DNA of 64,000 nucleotides, from contig CAWCQU010000002.1 in assembly GCA_963797765.1 (NCBI GenBank), forward strand, positions 1,550,001 through 1,614,000, given 5' to 3'. Positions 34,186-42,807 of this stretch are shown piece after piece (the first letter of the stretch is position 1; the number at the start of each line of letters is the position of its first letter). The notes beneath the pieces are model-generated. The model made no database searches. It worked only from the letters and a program-made list of their open reading frames with translations, and had not been told where the DNA came from. The translations under genes were made by a program, and so were the position numbers. The stretch comes from JBGPTK01 sp963797765 (GTDB lineage Bacteria > Acidobacteriota > Terriglobia > Acidiferrales > UBA7541).

Positions 34186-35406
34186 TTGAAATTTAAATTC
34201 GGTTCTCAACGCGCCGAACTTGGCTATTTTGATGGCCGATTGCTCGAACTCCATCTCCCGCTCTTGACGTTGGGTTTCGCCGCGCTGATTTTGATTTCCA
34301 GTTGTGCGTCCCCGGGCGATCCCAATCCGCCGCAACCACCTGTCCCGGTGGCGATCACGGATTTGGCCGCGCACCAGGCCGGCGATCAAGTTGTGCTGGT
34401 TTTCACGATCCCGAAAAGCACAGTGGAAGGCGATGCACTTGGTGAGCCTCCCACGATTGAAATCTTTCGCGGTTACGCCGGCGCTGGTGCGAAATTTCAA
34501 CACGGCCTGCCGGAAAATTTTCCAAAAGATCCCTCTTACACCATTCCTTCGGCGCTCGTGAGCACCTACGAATCAGATGGCCGAATGACATTCGATGATC
34601 CGCTGAAGCCCGAAGACCTGGCGCAACATGCAGGAGAACAGGCTGTGTATGTTGTACGCACCCGCGCATCGAAGAAAAAGGATTCGGACGCATCGAATCC
34701 GGTGATTGTACGCGTCTATCCCGCGCCGGAGCCCATCGGCAATCTGGCTGCACGGTTGACGAAAACGGCAGTCGAGCTTTCCTGGACGCCTCCTTCGAAA
34801 ACGGCGTCTGGCGCGCCTATCGCCGGACTGACTGGATACCGCGTCTACCGCGCCGAAGCCGAACCGAAAGCGGCCACAGAAACCCAACCAAATCCGTCGA
34901 ACTCAAAAGCAGCGGCATCGCTCGAGCTTCTGGCTTTGACCCCCGCGCCGCACTACCGGGATGCACAATTCCAATTCGGCCACACTTACGTCTACTCCGT
35001 GCGTAGCGTGACTCAGCACGATGCAGACTCGGTGGAATCCGGAGACTCAAACTTACTCACCGTCACGCCGCGTGACGTGTTTCCACCTGCGGCTCCCCAG
35101 GATCTTGTTTCCGTGTTCGTTCCAGCGAGCGGCGCAACGCCCGCGCACCTGGAACTTTCCTGGAGCATCAGTGATGCCCCGGACGTGGCGGGTTATAATA
35201 TTTATCGCAGCGAAGATGCGGCGAAAGCTGGCGAGCGTCTGAATCGAGAGTTGTTGCCCACGCCCGCGTTTCGTGATATGTCGGCACTGCCTGGCCGCTC
35301 CTACACCTTCACAGTCACGGCCGTTGACCGGGCCGGCAACGAAAGTTTGCCGAGCGCGCCGGTGTCCGTCACGGCGCCTGGTGAAGCTCCCAAGATGAAT
35401 CCGTGA
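34186..35406 (+). CDS. Fibronectin type III domain lipoprotein
   Basis: 406 aa, TTG start, AAGG upstream. A hydrophobic segment ends in a lipobox-like LISSC near residue 40, so the protein is probably lipid-anchored. A proline-rich hinge (PGDPNPPQPPVPV) follows. At least two FN3-like domains are visible: PEPIGNLAARLTKTAVELSWTPPS...GYRVYRA and PPAAPQDLVSVFVP...LELSWSI...GYNIYRS. The last ends RSYTFTVTAVDRAGNESLPS. It probably mediates binding in the envelope. It overlaps the next gene by 4 bp (GTGA). Confidence 0.75.
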   Translation: MKFKFGSQRAELGYFDGRLLELHLPLLTLGFAALILISSCASPGDPNPPQPPVPVAITDLAAHQAGDQVVLVFTIPKSTVEGDALGEPPTIEIFRGYAGAGAKFQHGLPENFPKDPSYTIPSALVSTYESDGRMTFDDPLKPEDLAQHAGEQAVYVVRTRASKKKDSDASNPVIVRVYPAPEPIGNLAARLTKTAVELSWTPPSKTASGAPIAGLTGYRVYRAEAEPKAATETQPNPSNSKAAASLELLALTPAPHYRDAQFQFGHTYVYSVRSVTQHDADSVESGDSNLLTVTPRDVFPPAAPQDLVSVFVPASGATPAHLELSWSISDAPDVAGYNIYRSEDAAKAGERLNRELLPTPAFRDMSALPGRSYTFTVTAVDRAGNESLPSAPVSVTAPGEAPKMNP

Positions 35407-35885
35407 CCACATCCGCACATTTCGAAGCAGATCACATCTCGCCTTTCCGGAGCCCACTGGTACGCACCGGGCTCGTGACCGGCGTGCTGCTCTCGATCGT
35501 CATGACGATTTCGCTTTACCTAGCCAACCGTGTTCCCGCCTTTGAAAACCTTGCGACGGAAAGGAATTCCGCGTGCAGCGGAGTTTTTTTTGTGATCATG
35601 TTGATTCCCGCGATTCGCTTTCGGCGCCGGCCGGTTGAGCTTTTTACCAGCGGGATGCTGGCTTGGGTGGTTTTCACCCTGGCATTCATGGGAGCCGGAA
35701 ATTTTTATGACGATCTGTACAGCAGTCTCCACACTACTCCGGGAATTATGCTGGCATATGGCGCGGGGGCCTATGGGATCGTAGCGGTCAGCACCTGGGT
35801 CTTGCAGATGGTTCGCACGGCGCTGAAGGAATCTCCCGCGCCGACGCGTCGAAGGACCCGCCACCTTGTTCATCCGCACCGATGA
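35403..35885 (+). CDS. Small multi-pass membrane protein, unknown function
   Basis: 160 aa, GTG start overlapping the previous stop. About four membrane segments are visible: LVTGVLLSIVMTISLYLA, FFVIMLIPAI, MLAWVVFTLAFMGAG and IMLAYGAGAYGIVAVSTWVL. The C-terminus is strongly basic (RRRTRHLVHPHR), which would stay in the cytoplasm. I do not recognise the family. It is coupled by overlaps to the FN3 lipoprotein upstream and the FAH-family gene downstream (ATGA), so the three are probably one transcript. Confidence 0.6.
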   Translation: MTTSAHFEADHISPFRSPLVRTGLVTGVLLSIVMTISLYLANRVPAFENLATERNSACSGVFFVIMLIPAIRFRRRPVELFTSGMLAWVVFTLAFMGAGNFYDDLYSSLHTTPGIMLAYGAGAYGIVAVSTWVLQMVRTALKESPAPTRRRTRHLVHPHR

Positions 35886-36742
35886 AGCTTTGTCGATTTC
35901 AACCTCTTGAATTTGCCACGCTGGAAATCCGCCGCTCTGCGGGGCTTCTGCGTCCGGAGCCGCTTTGGGGAATTATCGAAAACGAAAGAGTCCGCGCAAT
36001 TCCGGGCGGGCATCTCGATCTGGCGCGCGGGTCCGAAGGCGGATGGACGGAAGGGACATCGCGCGCAGGTTCACCTGAATCAGGACACACTTGGCCACTC
36101 AACGGAGTGAAGCTGCTGCCGCCGGTGATGCCAAGCAAGATTGTCTGCCTGGGACGCAACTATGTGGAACACGCAGCCGAACTCGGCAACGCGGTGCCGA
36201 AGGAGCCACTGATTTTTTTGAAGCCGCCTTCCTCGGTTATTGCAGCGGAAGAACCAATCGTGATGCCTGTGGATTCGAAACGCGTGGACTATGAGGGCGA
36301 ATTGGCAGTGATTATCGGCCGCACCTGTGCGCATCTGGGGCCCACGGATGAGGTAAAGAACTATATTGCCGGATATACTTGCTTAAATGATGTGACGGCC
36401 CGCGATTTGCAAAAAGCGGATGTACAGTTCACCCGAGGGAAAAGTTTCGATACATTTTGCCCGCTCGGGCCTGTGCTGGAAACCGAACTCGATCTGGCCA
36501 CCGCTCGAGTGGAGACCTACCAGAATGGTGTGCGGAAACAATCAGCATCGCTGACGGAAATGATTTTTTCTGTTGATGCTATAATCCGCTGGATTTCCCG
36601 GGTAATGACCCTGGTTCCCGGTGACGTGATTGCGACGGGCACGCCCGCCGGAGTGGGGTCGCTCGCAGCCGGCGACGTGGTGGAAGTGACGGTGAGTGGA
36701 ATCGGCACTTTGCGCAATCCCGTTGTGGCCGGCGAAGATTAA
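35882..36742 (+). CDS. Fumarylacetoacetate hydrolase family protein
   Basis: 286 aa. SKIVCLGRNYVEHAAELGN opens the C-terminal catalytic fold, EPLIFLKPPSSVI follows, and VDYEGELAVIIGR supplies the metal-binding glutamates. TCLNDVTARDLQ and GDVIATGTPAGVG are standard. The family covers acylpyruvases, oxaloacetate decarboxylases and ring-cleavage-product hydrolases, so the substrate is open. Residues 50-75 hold an unusual Gly/Ser/Glu-rich loop (ARGSEGGWTEGTSRAGSPESG). It overlaps the preceding membrane-protein gene. Confidence 0.85.
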   Translation: MKLCRFQPLEFATLEIRRSAGLLRPEPLWGIIENERVRAIPGGHLDLARGSEGGWTEGTSRAGSPESGHTWPLNGVKLLPPVMPSKIVCLGRNYVEHAAELGNAVPKEPLIFLKPPSSVIAAEEPIVMPVDSKRVDYEGELAVIIGRTCAHLGPTDEVKNYIAGYTCLNDVTARDLQKADVQFTRGKSFDTFCPLGPVLETELDLATARVETYQNGVRKQSASLTEMIFSVDAIIRWISRVMTLVPGDVIATGTPAGVGSLAAGDVVEVTVSGIGTLRNPVVAGED

Positions 36743-36848
36743 CTGCGTCCGCTATGGGGTCGATGGAATTAGAAATGAGCATGTTGAATCGATTTCCCGA
36801 TATTGCGAATCCGGGAAACATGTTGCAAGCGGCAACGAGTGAGGCTGG

Positions 36849-37307
36849 ATGTTGAAGAGCCTTATAGAAAATTGGCAAGGAGTGGCAGCGGGTGTGGGAT
36901 TCCTGGTGCTCGCGGGCGGCACTATATTTTTCACGATGCGCCGCCGCACCGTCGATCCGGATGAAGCCGAGCGGAAACGGCGGTCGTTTCTGAATCGAGT
37001 AGGCCGTATCGTGGAAGGACAAGTTCTTGAAATCGTGGACCGGCCGAACCAACCCGAGAAACCGGGTGGCTTTTTTCAAAGACGCAAGGCTTCGCTTGAA
37101 GAAAACGGAAACGGCACTCGTAAGCTGTTGTATTACACGTATTCAATTTCAGGAGTGACTTACGAGACGGCACAGGATATTACCGGCCTCGAAGAACGTG
37201 CATGCCTGGAGCGGATAGTGGCGGGCCAGTCCACTAGCGTGAAATACGATCCTTCAAATCCGAGCAATTCCATCCTGGTCGCGGATGATTGGTCCGGTTT
37301 GCACTAG
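36849..37307 (+). CDS. Membrane-anchored protein, DUF3592-like
   Basis: 152 aa. One N-terminal membrane segment (GVAAGVGFLVLAGGTIFF) is followed by a cytoplasmic basic stretch and a small beta domain: GQVLEIVDRP, LLYYTYSISGVTYETAQDI and STSVKYDPSNPSNSILV. The phrase V-x-Y-D-P-x-N-P matches the end of DUF3592-type domains. Role unknown. A GAGG stands before the ATG. It is followed by another small membrane-protein gene. Confidence 0.6.
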   Translation: MLKSLIENWQGVAAGVGFLVLAGGTIFFTMRRRTVDPDEAERKRRSFLNRVGRIVEGQVLEIVDRPNQPEKPGGFFQRRKASLEENGNGTRKLLYYTYSISGVTYETAQDITGLEERACLERIVAGQSTSVKYDPSNPSNSILVADDWSGLH

Positions 37308-37404
37308 CACCACGATGCGGACGGAAGTGACGCACCGATGGATTCCTCGCAGCGGTGTTTGAATCGCCAACGGCGGATTTATCCAGAAACCAAAGGAAAC
37401 AAAA

Positions 37405-37641
37405 TTGAAAAGACGGGTGGCGGCGGCCATTTTATCCGCTTCGGTGGGATTGGTTGTGGTGTTGACCGCAACCGGCGCCCTACTAATGGCTACGCTGGCT
37501 GTTGGCGAAATTCGGGATCCGGTGCTGCGCGCGATTTCCATCACCACAGAATTGGCTGTTGGCGTCGGGCTGTTGGTTGGCTCGGTGTTCTTCGCTACTC
37601 AGTTCACCGTTTGGGTTACAGGCAAATCCTCCGATTCTTAA
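37405..37641 (+). CDS. Small two-helix membrane protein (78 aa)
   Basis: TTG start with AAAGGAA 8 bp upstream. Two membrane segments: AAAILSASVGLVVVLTATGALLM and ITTELAVGVGLLVGSVFFATQF. There is no family match by eye. It lies between the DUF3592-like gene and the carboxylase subunit gene and could be co-transcribed with either. Confidence 0.5.
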   Translation: MKRRVAAAILSASVGLVVVLTATGALLMATLAVGEIRDPVLRAISITTELAVGVGLLVGSVFFATQFTVWVTGKSSDS

Positions 37642-37713
37642 CCTTGCTCCCCGTCTGCGCATGTGGCAGGCTAGCCCGTTCAGATAAACGGAAAAGGTAC
37701 GGATTCCCCACAC

Positions 37714-39282
37714 ATGCCAACGGATCGAAAGCATCTCGACGCGATGGAAGTGCTTCACAAGCGCGATAGCGAAGCAGAAGCCGGAGGCGGGGCCGAGCGG
37801 CGTGAACGCCAGCACAAAGAAGGCAAGCTCGCCGCGCGCGAACGCATCGAATTGCTGCTCGATGAGGGCAGCTTTGAAGAACTGGACAAGTTTGTAACCC
37901 ACCATTGCACCGATTTTGGAATGGAACAGCAGAAACCGCTGGGCGACGGGTTCATTTCCGGCTATGGGCGAATTGATGGACGCCTGGTATACGTTTTTGC
38001 GCAGGACTTCACGGTGTTTGGCGGATCTCTTAGCGAAGCGAACGCTTCGAAAATCACGAAAATCATGGACCTGGCGATGCGCGCGGGCGCTCCCGTGATT
38101 GGGCTGAACGATTCGGGCGGCGCGCGGATTCAGGAAGGCGTTATGTCATTAGCCGGTTACGCCGAAATTTTCCTGCGGAACACGCTGGCCAGCGGGGTGA
38201 TCCCGCAGATCAGCGCGATTATGGGACCGTGCGCCGGAGGGGCCGTGTATTCGCCGGCGATCACCGATTTTATTTTTATGACGCGCGATTCCTCGTACAT
38301 GTTCGTCACCGGTCCGGATGTGATCAAGACCGTGACTCACGAGGATGTGACGAAGCAAGAACTTGGCGGCGCGCTAACGCACAACGAGAAAAGCGGCGTC
38401 GCCCATTTTATGGCAGCCGATGATGCCGAATGCCTGGCGATGATCCGCGAGCTGTTCGGCTTTTTACCGTCGAACAATGTGGACGATCCTCCGCGCCGCG
38501 TGCCGGCCGATCCGTGGGACCGGGCCGATTCGAGCTTGAACGCCATCATTCCGGAAGATCCCATGGTGCCCTACGACATGAAGGACGTGATTCATGCCGT
38601 CGTTGACGATGCCGATTTCTTTGAAGTGCATGAATACTATGCGAAAAATATTGTCGTTGGCTTTGCACGGCTCGACGGGCGGCCGGTGGGAATTGTGGCG
38701 AACCAGCCGGCTTTTTTGGCGGGAGTGCTGGATATCAACGCCTCGCTGAAAGGCGCGCGATTCGTGCGGTTCTGCGATGCGTTCAATATTCCATTGATCA
38801 CGTTCGAAGATGTTCCAGGATTTCTGCCGGGAACGCAGCAGGAATTCGGCGGGATCATCAAGCATGGCGCCAAGCTTTTGTTTGCTTATGCGGAAGCAAC
38901 CGTTCCGAAATTGACGGTGATCACCCGCAAGGCTTATGGCGGCGCGTATTGCGTGATGTCGTCAAAACATATTCGCACGGACATGAATTTTGCGTGGCCG
39001 AGCGCGGAAATCGCGGTGATGGGGCCGGAAGGCGCGGTCAATATTGTTTACAAGCGCGAAATCGAGCGCGCGCCCGAAGCGGATCGCGAACGGCTACGGC
39101 GGGAAAAAATCGCGGAGTTTCGTGAACGATTTGCAAACCCCTACGTGGCTGCCGAACGCGGGTATATTGATGCCGTCATCGAACCTTCGCAGACCCGGCC
39201 GAAGCTGATTACCGCGCTTCGCTCGCTTGAAAACAAGCGCGATACCATGCCGCGCAAGAAACACGGAAACATTCCACTCTAG
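37714..39282 (+). CDS. Acyl-CoA (probably propionyl-CoA) carboxylase, carboxyltransferase subunit
   Basis: 522 aa, matching PccB/MmdA. N-terminal LAARERIELLLDEGSFEELDKF, then the acyl-CoA-binding half (DFTVFGGSLSEANASKI, GLNDSGGARIQEGV, GPCAGGAVYSPAI) and the carboxybiotin half (FEDVPGFLPGTQQEFGGIIKHGAK, TRKAYGGAYCVMSSK, MGPEGAVNIVYKR). It transfers CO2 from biotin to propionyl-CoA, giving methylmalonyl-CoA. The biotin carboxylase and biotin carrier lie at 41226 and 42808. A methylmalonyl-CoA decarboxylase alpha subunit is the main alternative. Confidence 0.88.
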   Translation: MPTDRKHLDAMEVLHKRDSEAEAGGGAERRERQHKEGKLAARERIELLLDEGSFEELDKFVTHHCTDFGMEQQKPLGDGFISGYGRIDGRLVYVFAQDFTVFGGSLSEANASKITKIMDLAMRAGAPVIGLNDSGGARIQEGVMSLAGYAEIFLRNTLASGVIPQISAIMGPCAGGAVYSPAITDFIFMTRDSSYMFVTGPDVIKTVTHEDVTKQELGGALTHNEKSGVAHFMAADDAECLAMIRELFGFLPSNNVDDPPRRVPADPWDRADSSLNAIIPEDPMVPYDMKDVIHAVVDDADFFEVHEYYAKNIVVGFARLDGRPVGIVANQPAFLAGVLDINASLKGARFVRFCDAFNIPLITFEDVPGFLPGTQQEFGGIIKHGAKLLFAYAEATVPKLTVITRKAYGGAYCVMSSKHIRTDMNFAWPSAEIAVMGPEGAVNIVYKREIERAPEADRERLRREKIAEFRERFANPYVAAERGYIDAVIEPSQTRPKLITALRSLENKRDTMPRKKHGNIPL

Positions 39283-39315
39283 TCCGCAAAATTCCCGGCG
39301 GAACTTCGGGAGCCG

Positions 39316-39759
39316 CTATTTCTTTTTTACCGCGATCATTTCCACTTCCAACCTGGCTCCGAGCGCCAGACCGTTGACCGCTACCGTGCTGCGTGCCGGA
39401 AAATTGTCTGTAAAAATCTCGCGATAGGCTTTGTTCCATTCGTCAAATTGCGACATATCGGCGAGAAACACGTTCACCTTCACCACGTCTTTATAATCGT
39501 AACCGGCGGCTTTTAATACTGTACCCAGATTCTTGAGCGACTGGCGGGCTTCTTCTAAAAAACTTTCCGGAATCTTGCCGGTCTTGGGATCTTGCCCAAC
39601 ATTGCCGGAAACATACAGCGTATCGCCTGCCAGCACGGCATCGCTATAGGGCAATCCTTGCACGTGGGCGGGCGTGTTAATCACTCTATGCTGCGCCGAG
39701 GCAGCGGGTGCAATGGCTGCCAGGCAGACCATCATGGTGACGAGTGCGATTGCTTTCAT
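39316..39759 (-). CDS. Exported RidA-family protein
   Basis: 147 aa from the ATG at 39759, with GGAGGAAG just upstream. A signal peptide (KAIALVTMMVCLAAIAPAASAQ) precedes a complete RidA fold: YSDAVLAGDTLYVSGNVGQDPKTGKI, VVKVNVFLADMSQFDEWN and PARSTVAVNGLALGARLEVEMIAV. The family arginine (in ARSTV) and glutamate are present, so enamine/imine hydrolysis is possible. Export is the unusual point, since most RidA proteins are cytosolic. It runs opposite to, and ends 33 bp from, the carboxylase gene. Confidence 0.8.
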   Translation of the reverse strand: MKAIALVTMMVCLAAIAPAASAQHRVINTPAHVQGLPYSDAVLAGDTLYVSGNVGQDPKTGKIPESFLEEARQSLKNLGTVLKAAGYDYKDVVKVNVFLADMSQFDEWNKAYREIFTDNFPARSTVAVNGLALGARLEVEMIAVKKK

Positions 39760-39806
39760 CGGGACTTCCTCCATCTTGCTAAATTTTCAACGCCATAGAA
39801 ACTACA

Positions 39807-39845
39807 CAAAAGCCTTACCGCAGAAGCGCAGAGTACGCCGAGGCG
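39807..39845. repeat. Dispersed repeat family B, copy 4 (inverted)
   Basis: AAAAGCCTTACCGCAGAAGC then GCAGAGTACGCCGAGGCG, the reverse complement of the element at 19656. Confidence 0.6.
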
Positions 39846-39866
39846 GGAACGCACTGCAAAGCAAAA

Positions 39867-39890
39867 GGCGGGAGGAATCTTCCTCCCGCC
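39867..39890 (-). terminator. Intrinsic terminator of the csgG-like gene
   Basis: A perfect 11-bp stem (GGCGGGAGGAA/TTCCTCCCGCC) with a 2-nt loop, followed on the minus strand by TTTTGC. It lies 38 bp after the csgG-like stop codon. Confidence 0.75.
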
Positions 39891-39927
39891 CCTGTTAATA
39901 AGCAAAGCCAACAAAGATATTCGGGAT

Positions 39928-40920
39928 CTATTGGGTGGTTGTCTTCGCCAGATCTCCCACTTTGAAATCGGTGCCGGAGACTGCTTTGGCCACCGAAGAG
40001 ATGTCGTCTACATCGGTGACTTGAATGACGCCGATCTGCGAACTCAATCTGCGGATCACGGCTCCGGTGGAGGGATCTTTGATTTCTTTGGTTACGCGTT
40101 CGACGGAAAGCTGATCGCCGACTTTCAGGCCGGATTTCGCGCCGACATTGAGAACAATCTGTCCACCGTCAACCGCGGCCACCAGGCCGGTCACGGAAAT
40201 GGTACGCGCCTGCAGCTTTCCGTTATCCGCGACGAGGCCCAGGCAAAGTTGATCGGTGGCTTTCTTTACCGCCTCGCCGATGATCGTCTGTTGGAAATCA
40301 CTGCTGCCGAAATCGGCGCCGCCTGCGCCGAACCCGTGCCAATTGCCGCCGCCGCCCGTCAATGAAGTGCTTTCGCGCGCGGACTCGCCCTTGCCTTCGG
40401 CCACGCCCAGAATTTCCGCCGTGTCAATGTCCACCATGCGCGCGTCAATCCCAACGACAGCCTTGCTGTTCTTATGTTTGAAGCCGCCAAGTCCGTAACC
40501 GCCGAAGCCGCCGCCACCACCACCCACATTGGTGTTCTTGGTATCGTTGCCAAACTGGGTGATGCTGCCGATAATGATCGCATCCACGCCGAGAAGCTTG
40601 CCGAGTTTGGCAGCCGAGTTCGGATTCGCGCGGTCACTATTGGAGAAATTCTGTTCTGCCATGATCTTATCCAGCGCCTTGCGCTCGATGACGGAGTAGG
40701 TGCCGTCCTTTACCAGATCATTGACGATCAGGTCCGCGATCCCCTTCCCGATGTCGATGTCCGATCCGAACAACGCAGACGAATTGGTGCGAACGGTTGC
40801 GTAATCGAAATCAAACACCGCCACGCGCTTCTTTCGTCCCTGCGCGGCAGGGGCAGGAGTTTGCGCAGCGAGTGGAAAGACTACGGCCAACAGCAAGAAC
40901 ACCAGCAGAATCCGTTTCAT
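39928..40920 (-). CDS. CsgG-family secreted protein
   Basis: 330 aa from the ATG at 40920 (AGGAGA upstream); the longer frame to 41250 crosses the promoter and is rejected. A signal peptide (KRILLVFLLLAVVFPLAAQ) is followed by RKKRVAVFDFDYATVRTN, GIADLIVNDLVKDGTYSVIERKALDKIMAEQNF and LGVDAIIIGSITQFG, the CsgG (curli assembly) core. A glycine-rich insert (GGGGGGFGGYGLGGF) interrupts it. The C-terminal part (about 235-330) adds two beta domains. There is no lipidation cysteine, unlike classical CsgG, so a pore role is doubtful. It has its own promoter and terminator. Confidence 0.78.
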   Translation of the reverse strand: MKRILLVFLLLAVVFPLAAQTPAPAAQGRKKRVAVFDFDYATVRTNSSALFGSDIDIGKGIADLIVNDLVKDGTYSVIERKALDKIMAEQNFSNSDRANPNSAAKLGKLLGVDAIIIGSITQFGNDTKNTNVGGGGGGFGGYGLGGFKHKNSKAVVGIDARMVDIDTAEILGVAEGKGESARESTSLTGGGGNWHGFGAGGADFGSSDFQQTIIGEAVKKATDQLCLGLVADNGKLQARTISVTGLVAAVDGGQIVLNVGAKSGLKVGDQLSVERVTKEIKDPSTGAVIRRLSSQIGVIQVTDVDDISSVAKAVSGTDFKVGDLAKTTTQ

Positions 40921-40981
40921 CGAAAGGTCTCCTGTGAACCGAAAGATTACCGGGAACGGGCGAACACTATGATCGATGCAA

Positions 40982-41010
40982 ATTCTAAGAGACCTGCAGG
41001 GGGGTGTCAA
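40982..41010 (-). promoter_or_regulatory. Sigma-70 promoter of the csgG-like gene
   Basis: On the minus strand, TTGACA (41010-41005), a 17-bp spacer and TAGAAT (40987-40982), about 60 bp before the start codon. This is the best consensus match in the window. Confidence 0.65.
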
Positions 41011-41225
41011 TACTCTAACGGGAAGCAAGTGCGATAACGGAAGGGCTTCCGCGCAACCCGGCGCAATCCACCCTGCTGGTCGCGAATCAGACCGGAGTGC
41101 CTTGTCTTTGCGCCGGCGGGTAGCAAACTGAAAGGACTGCCCGGTGCGAACGTGAGGTAACCCTTTGGGGTCGCGCCGGATTAGGTCATGGTAGAATTGC
41201 GAATTCATTCGTAAGTGTTCCGAAC
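41011..41225. other. Remainder of the divergent intergenic region upstream of the biotin carboxylase gene
   Basis: The csgG-like/biotin-carboxylase gap totals 305 bp. Beyond the csgG-like promoter it is GC-rich, with scattered partial inverted matches. I checked it for a cobalamin riboswitch and could not align the conserved boxes. A TAGAAT near 41192 may serve as the -10 for the carboxylase gene. Confidence 0.35.
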
Positions 41226-42743
41226 ATGTTTCGAAAAATCCTGATCGCAAATCGGGGCGAGATTGCCGTGCGCATCCTGCGCGCTTGCCGCGAACTGGGC
41301 ATCGGTAGCGTGGCAGTGTTCAGCGAGGTCGATCGCGACGCCCTGCACGTTCGATTGTCCGATGAAGCCTATCCCATTGGACCCGCTCCGGCGCGCGAAA
41401 GCTACCTGGTGATCGACAAATTGCTGGGCGTGGCGCGGCTGGCTGGTTGCGACGCGTTGCACCCGGGTTACGGTTTCCTTGCCGAAAATCCCGAGCTGGC
41501 ACGCGAATGCAAGCAGGCAGGCGTGAAATTCATCGGCCCTTCGCCCGAATCGATGGAGCAGCTTGGCTCGAAAACCGCGGCGCGGCAATTGGCGAAGCGA
41601 GTGGGAGCGCCGACTGTTCCCGGGACGATTGATCCGGTTTCGAGTGTGGCTGAGGCGCAATCGATCGCGCGGGATATAGGATTTCCTGTACTTCTGAAGG
41701 CGGTGGCAGGTGGTGGCGGCAAGGGAATGCGTCTGGTGGAAAACGAGCGAGAGTTTACTTCCGCTTGGCGCGACGCTTCCTCCGAGGCATTGAATTCGTT
41801 CGGGGATGCGCGGCTCTATCTTGAAAAATACCTGGCGAGGCCGCGGCACGTGGAGATTCAGGTGCTCGCCGATGAGCACGGCCACATCGTCTATCTCGGC
41901 GAGCGCGAATGTTCCGTGCAGCGGCGATATCAAAAGGTGATTGAGGAGGCGCCTTCCCCGATCATGACGCCCGAATTGCGCCAGGCGATGGGTGAAGCGG
42001 CCGTAAAAATCGCGGCTGCGGGGAATTACACGAACGCAGGGACTTGCGAATTCCTGGTGGACGCCGCGCGCAATTTTTATTTCCTGGAAATGAATACGCG
42101 GCTGCAGGTGGAGCATCCCGTAACGGAGATGGTGACCTCGCTCGACCTGGTAAAACTGCAAATCCGCATTGCGGCGGGCGAGCCGTTGCCATTTGCGCAA
42201 ACGGATATCGCCATCCGCGGACACGCCATCGAGTGCCGCATCTATGCCGAGGATCCTGATAACAATTTCTTTCCGTCTCCGGGAAAGGTCACGGAGCGGC
42301 GTGTGCCGAATGGTCCGGGAATCCGCTTGGATGAGGGAGTGTATGTGGGATGGACTGTGCCGACCGACTACGATCCTCTGCTCGGCAAATTGATCGCCTG
42401 GGGCGGCGATCGCGAAGAAGCCATCGCACGGCTCCGGCGAGCCTTGACGGAATATTACGTGAACGGAATTACAACGAACGTTGGCCTGTTTCGGAGAATT
42501 TTGGAAGACCCGGAATTTGTGCGTGGCGAAATCTATACGCGCTGGCTGGATGACATGCTGCAGAAGCAGCCGGCCGCGGACGACGACCCCGCAGCCGAAA
42601 CCGTTGCAGCGCTTGCTACGGCGCTATGGCACTCGAGCCAGGGCGGAATCGCATCCCAAGCATCGCAAAAATCCGACCAGCGCGTATCGCGTTGGAAACT
42701 AGAAGGCCGAAGCGAACTGCTTCGCCAGGACCCGCACCGGTGA
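41226..42743 (+). CDS. Acyl-CoA carboxylase, biotin carboxylase subunit
   Basis: 505 aa. MFRKILIANRGEIAVRILRACRELGI is the standard opening. The ATP-grasp region follows with KAVAGGGGKGMRLVE, then EKYLARPRHVEIQVLAD, ERECSVQRRYQKVIEEAPS, FLEMNTRLQVEHPVTEMVT and GHAIECRIYAEDP. It carboxylates biotin with ATP and bicarbonate. The last 50 residues after the normal end are low-complexity. It forms a set with the carrier at 42808 (64-bp gap) and the carboxyltransferase at 37714. It could also serve acetyl-CoA carboxylase. Confidence 0.9.
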   Translation: MFRKILIANRGEIAVRILRACRELGIGSVAVFSEVDRDALHVRLSDEAYPIGPAPARESYLVIDKLLGVARLAGCDALHPGYGFLAENPELARECKQAGVKFIGPSPESMEQLGSKTAARQLAKRVGAPTVPGTIDPVSSVAEAQSIARDIGFPVLLKAVAGGGGKGMRLVENEREFTSAWRDASSEALNSFGDARLYLEKYLARPRHVEIQVLADEHGHIVYLGERECSVQRRYQKVIEEAPSPIMTPELRQAMGEAAVKIAAAGNYTNAGTCEFLVDAARNFYFLEMNTRLQVEHPVTEMVTSLDLVKLQIRIAAGEPLPFAQTDIAIRGHAIECRIYAEDPDNNFFPSPGKVTERRVPNGPGIRLDEGVYVGWTVPTDYDPLLGKLIAWGGDREEAIARLRRALTEYYVNGITTNVGLFRRILEDPEFVRGEIYTRWLDDMLQKQPAADDDPAAETVAALATALWHSSQGGIASQASQKSDQRVSRWKLEGRSELLRQDPHR

Positions 42744-42807
42744 GCGTAATAATTCCTCGGTCCCCGCTGTATGCACCGGTTGATTCAGAACAATTGGGTG
42801 AAAATCG

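Noticed and set aside
40921..41225. A cobalamin riboswitch ahead of the acyl-CoA carboxylase gene
   Set aside because: Considered because the pathway product needs B12 downstream, but the conserved B12-box could not be aligned.
40921..41250. Longer start for the csgG-like protein
   Set aside because: It covers the promoter and places the signal peptide in the middle of the protein.
41205..42224. A 339-codon minus-strand frame opposite the biotin carboxylase gene
   Set aside because: It lies inside a gene with unmistakable conserved motifs and has an atypical His/Arg-rich composition.
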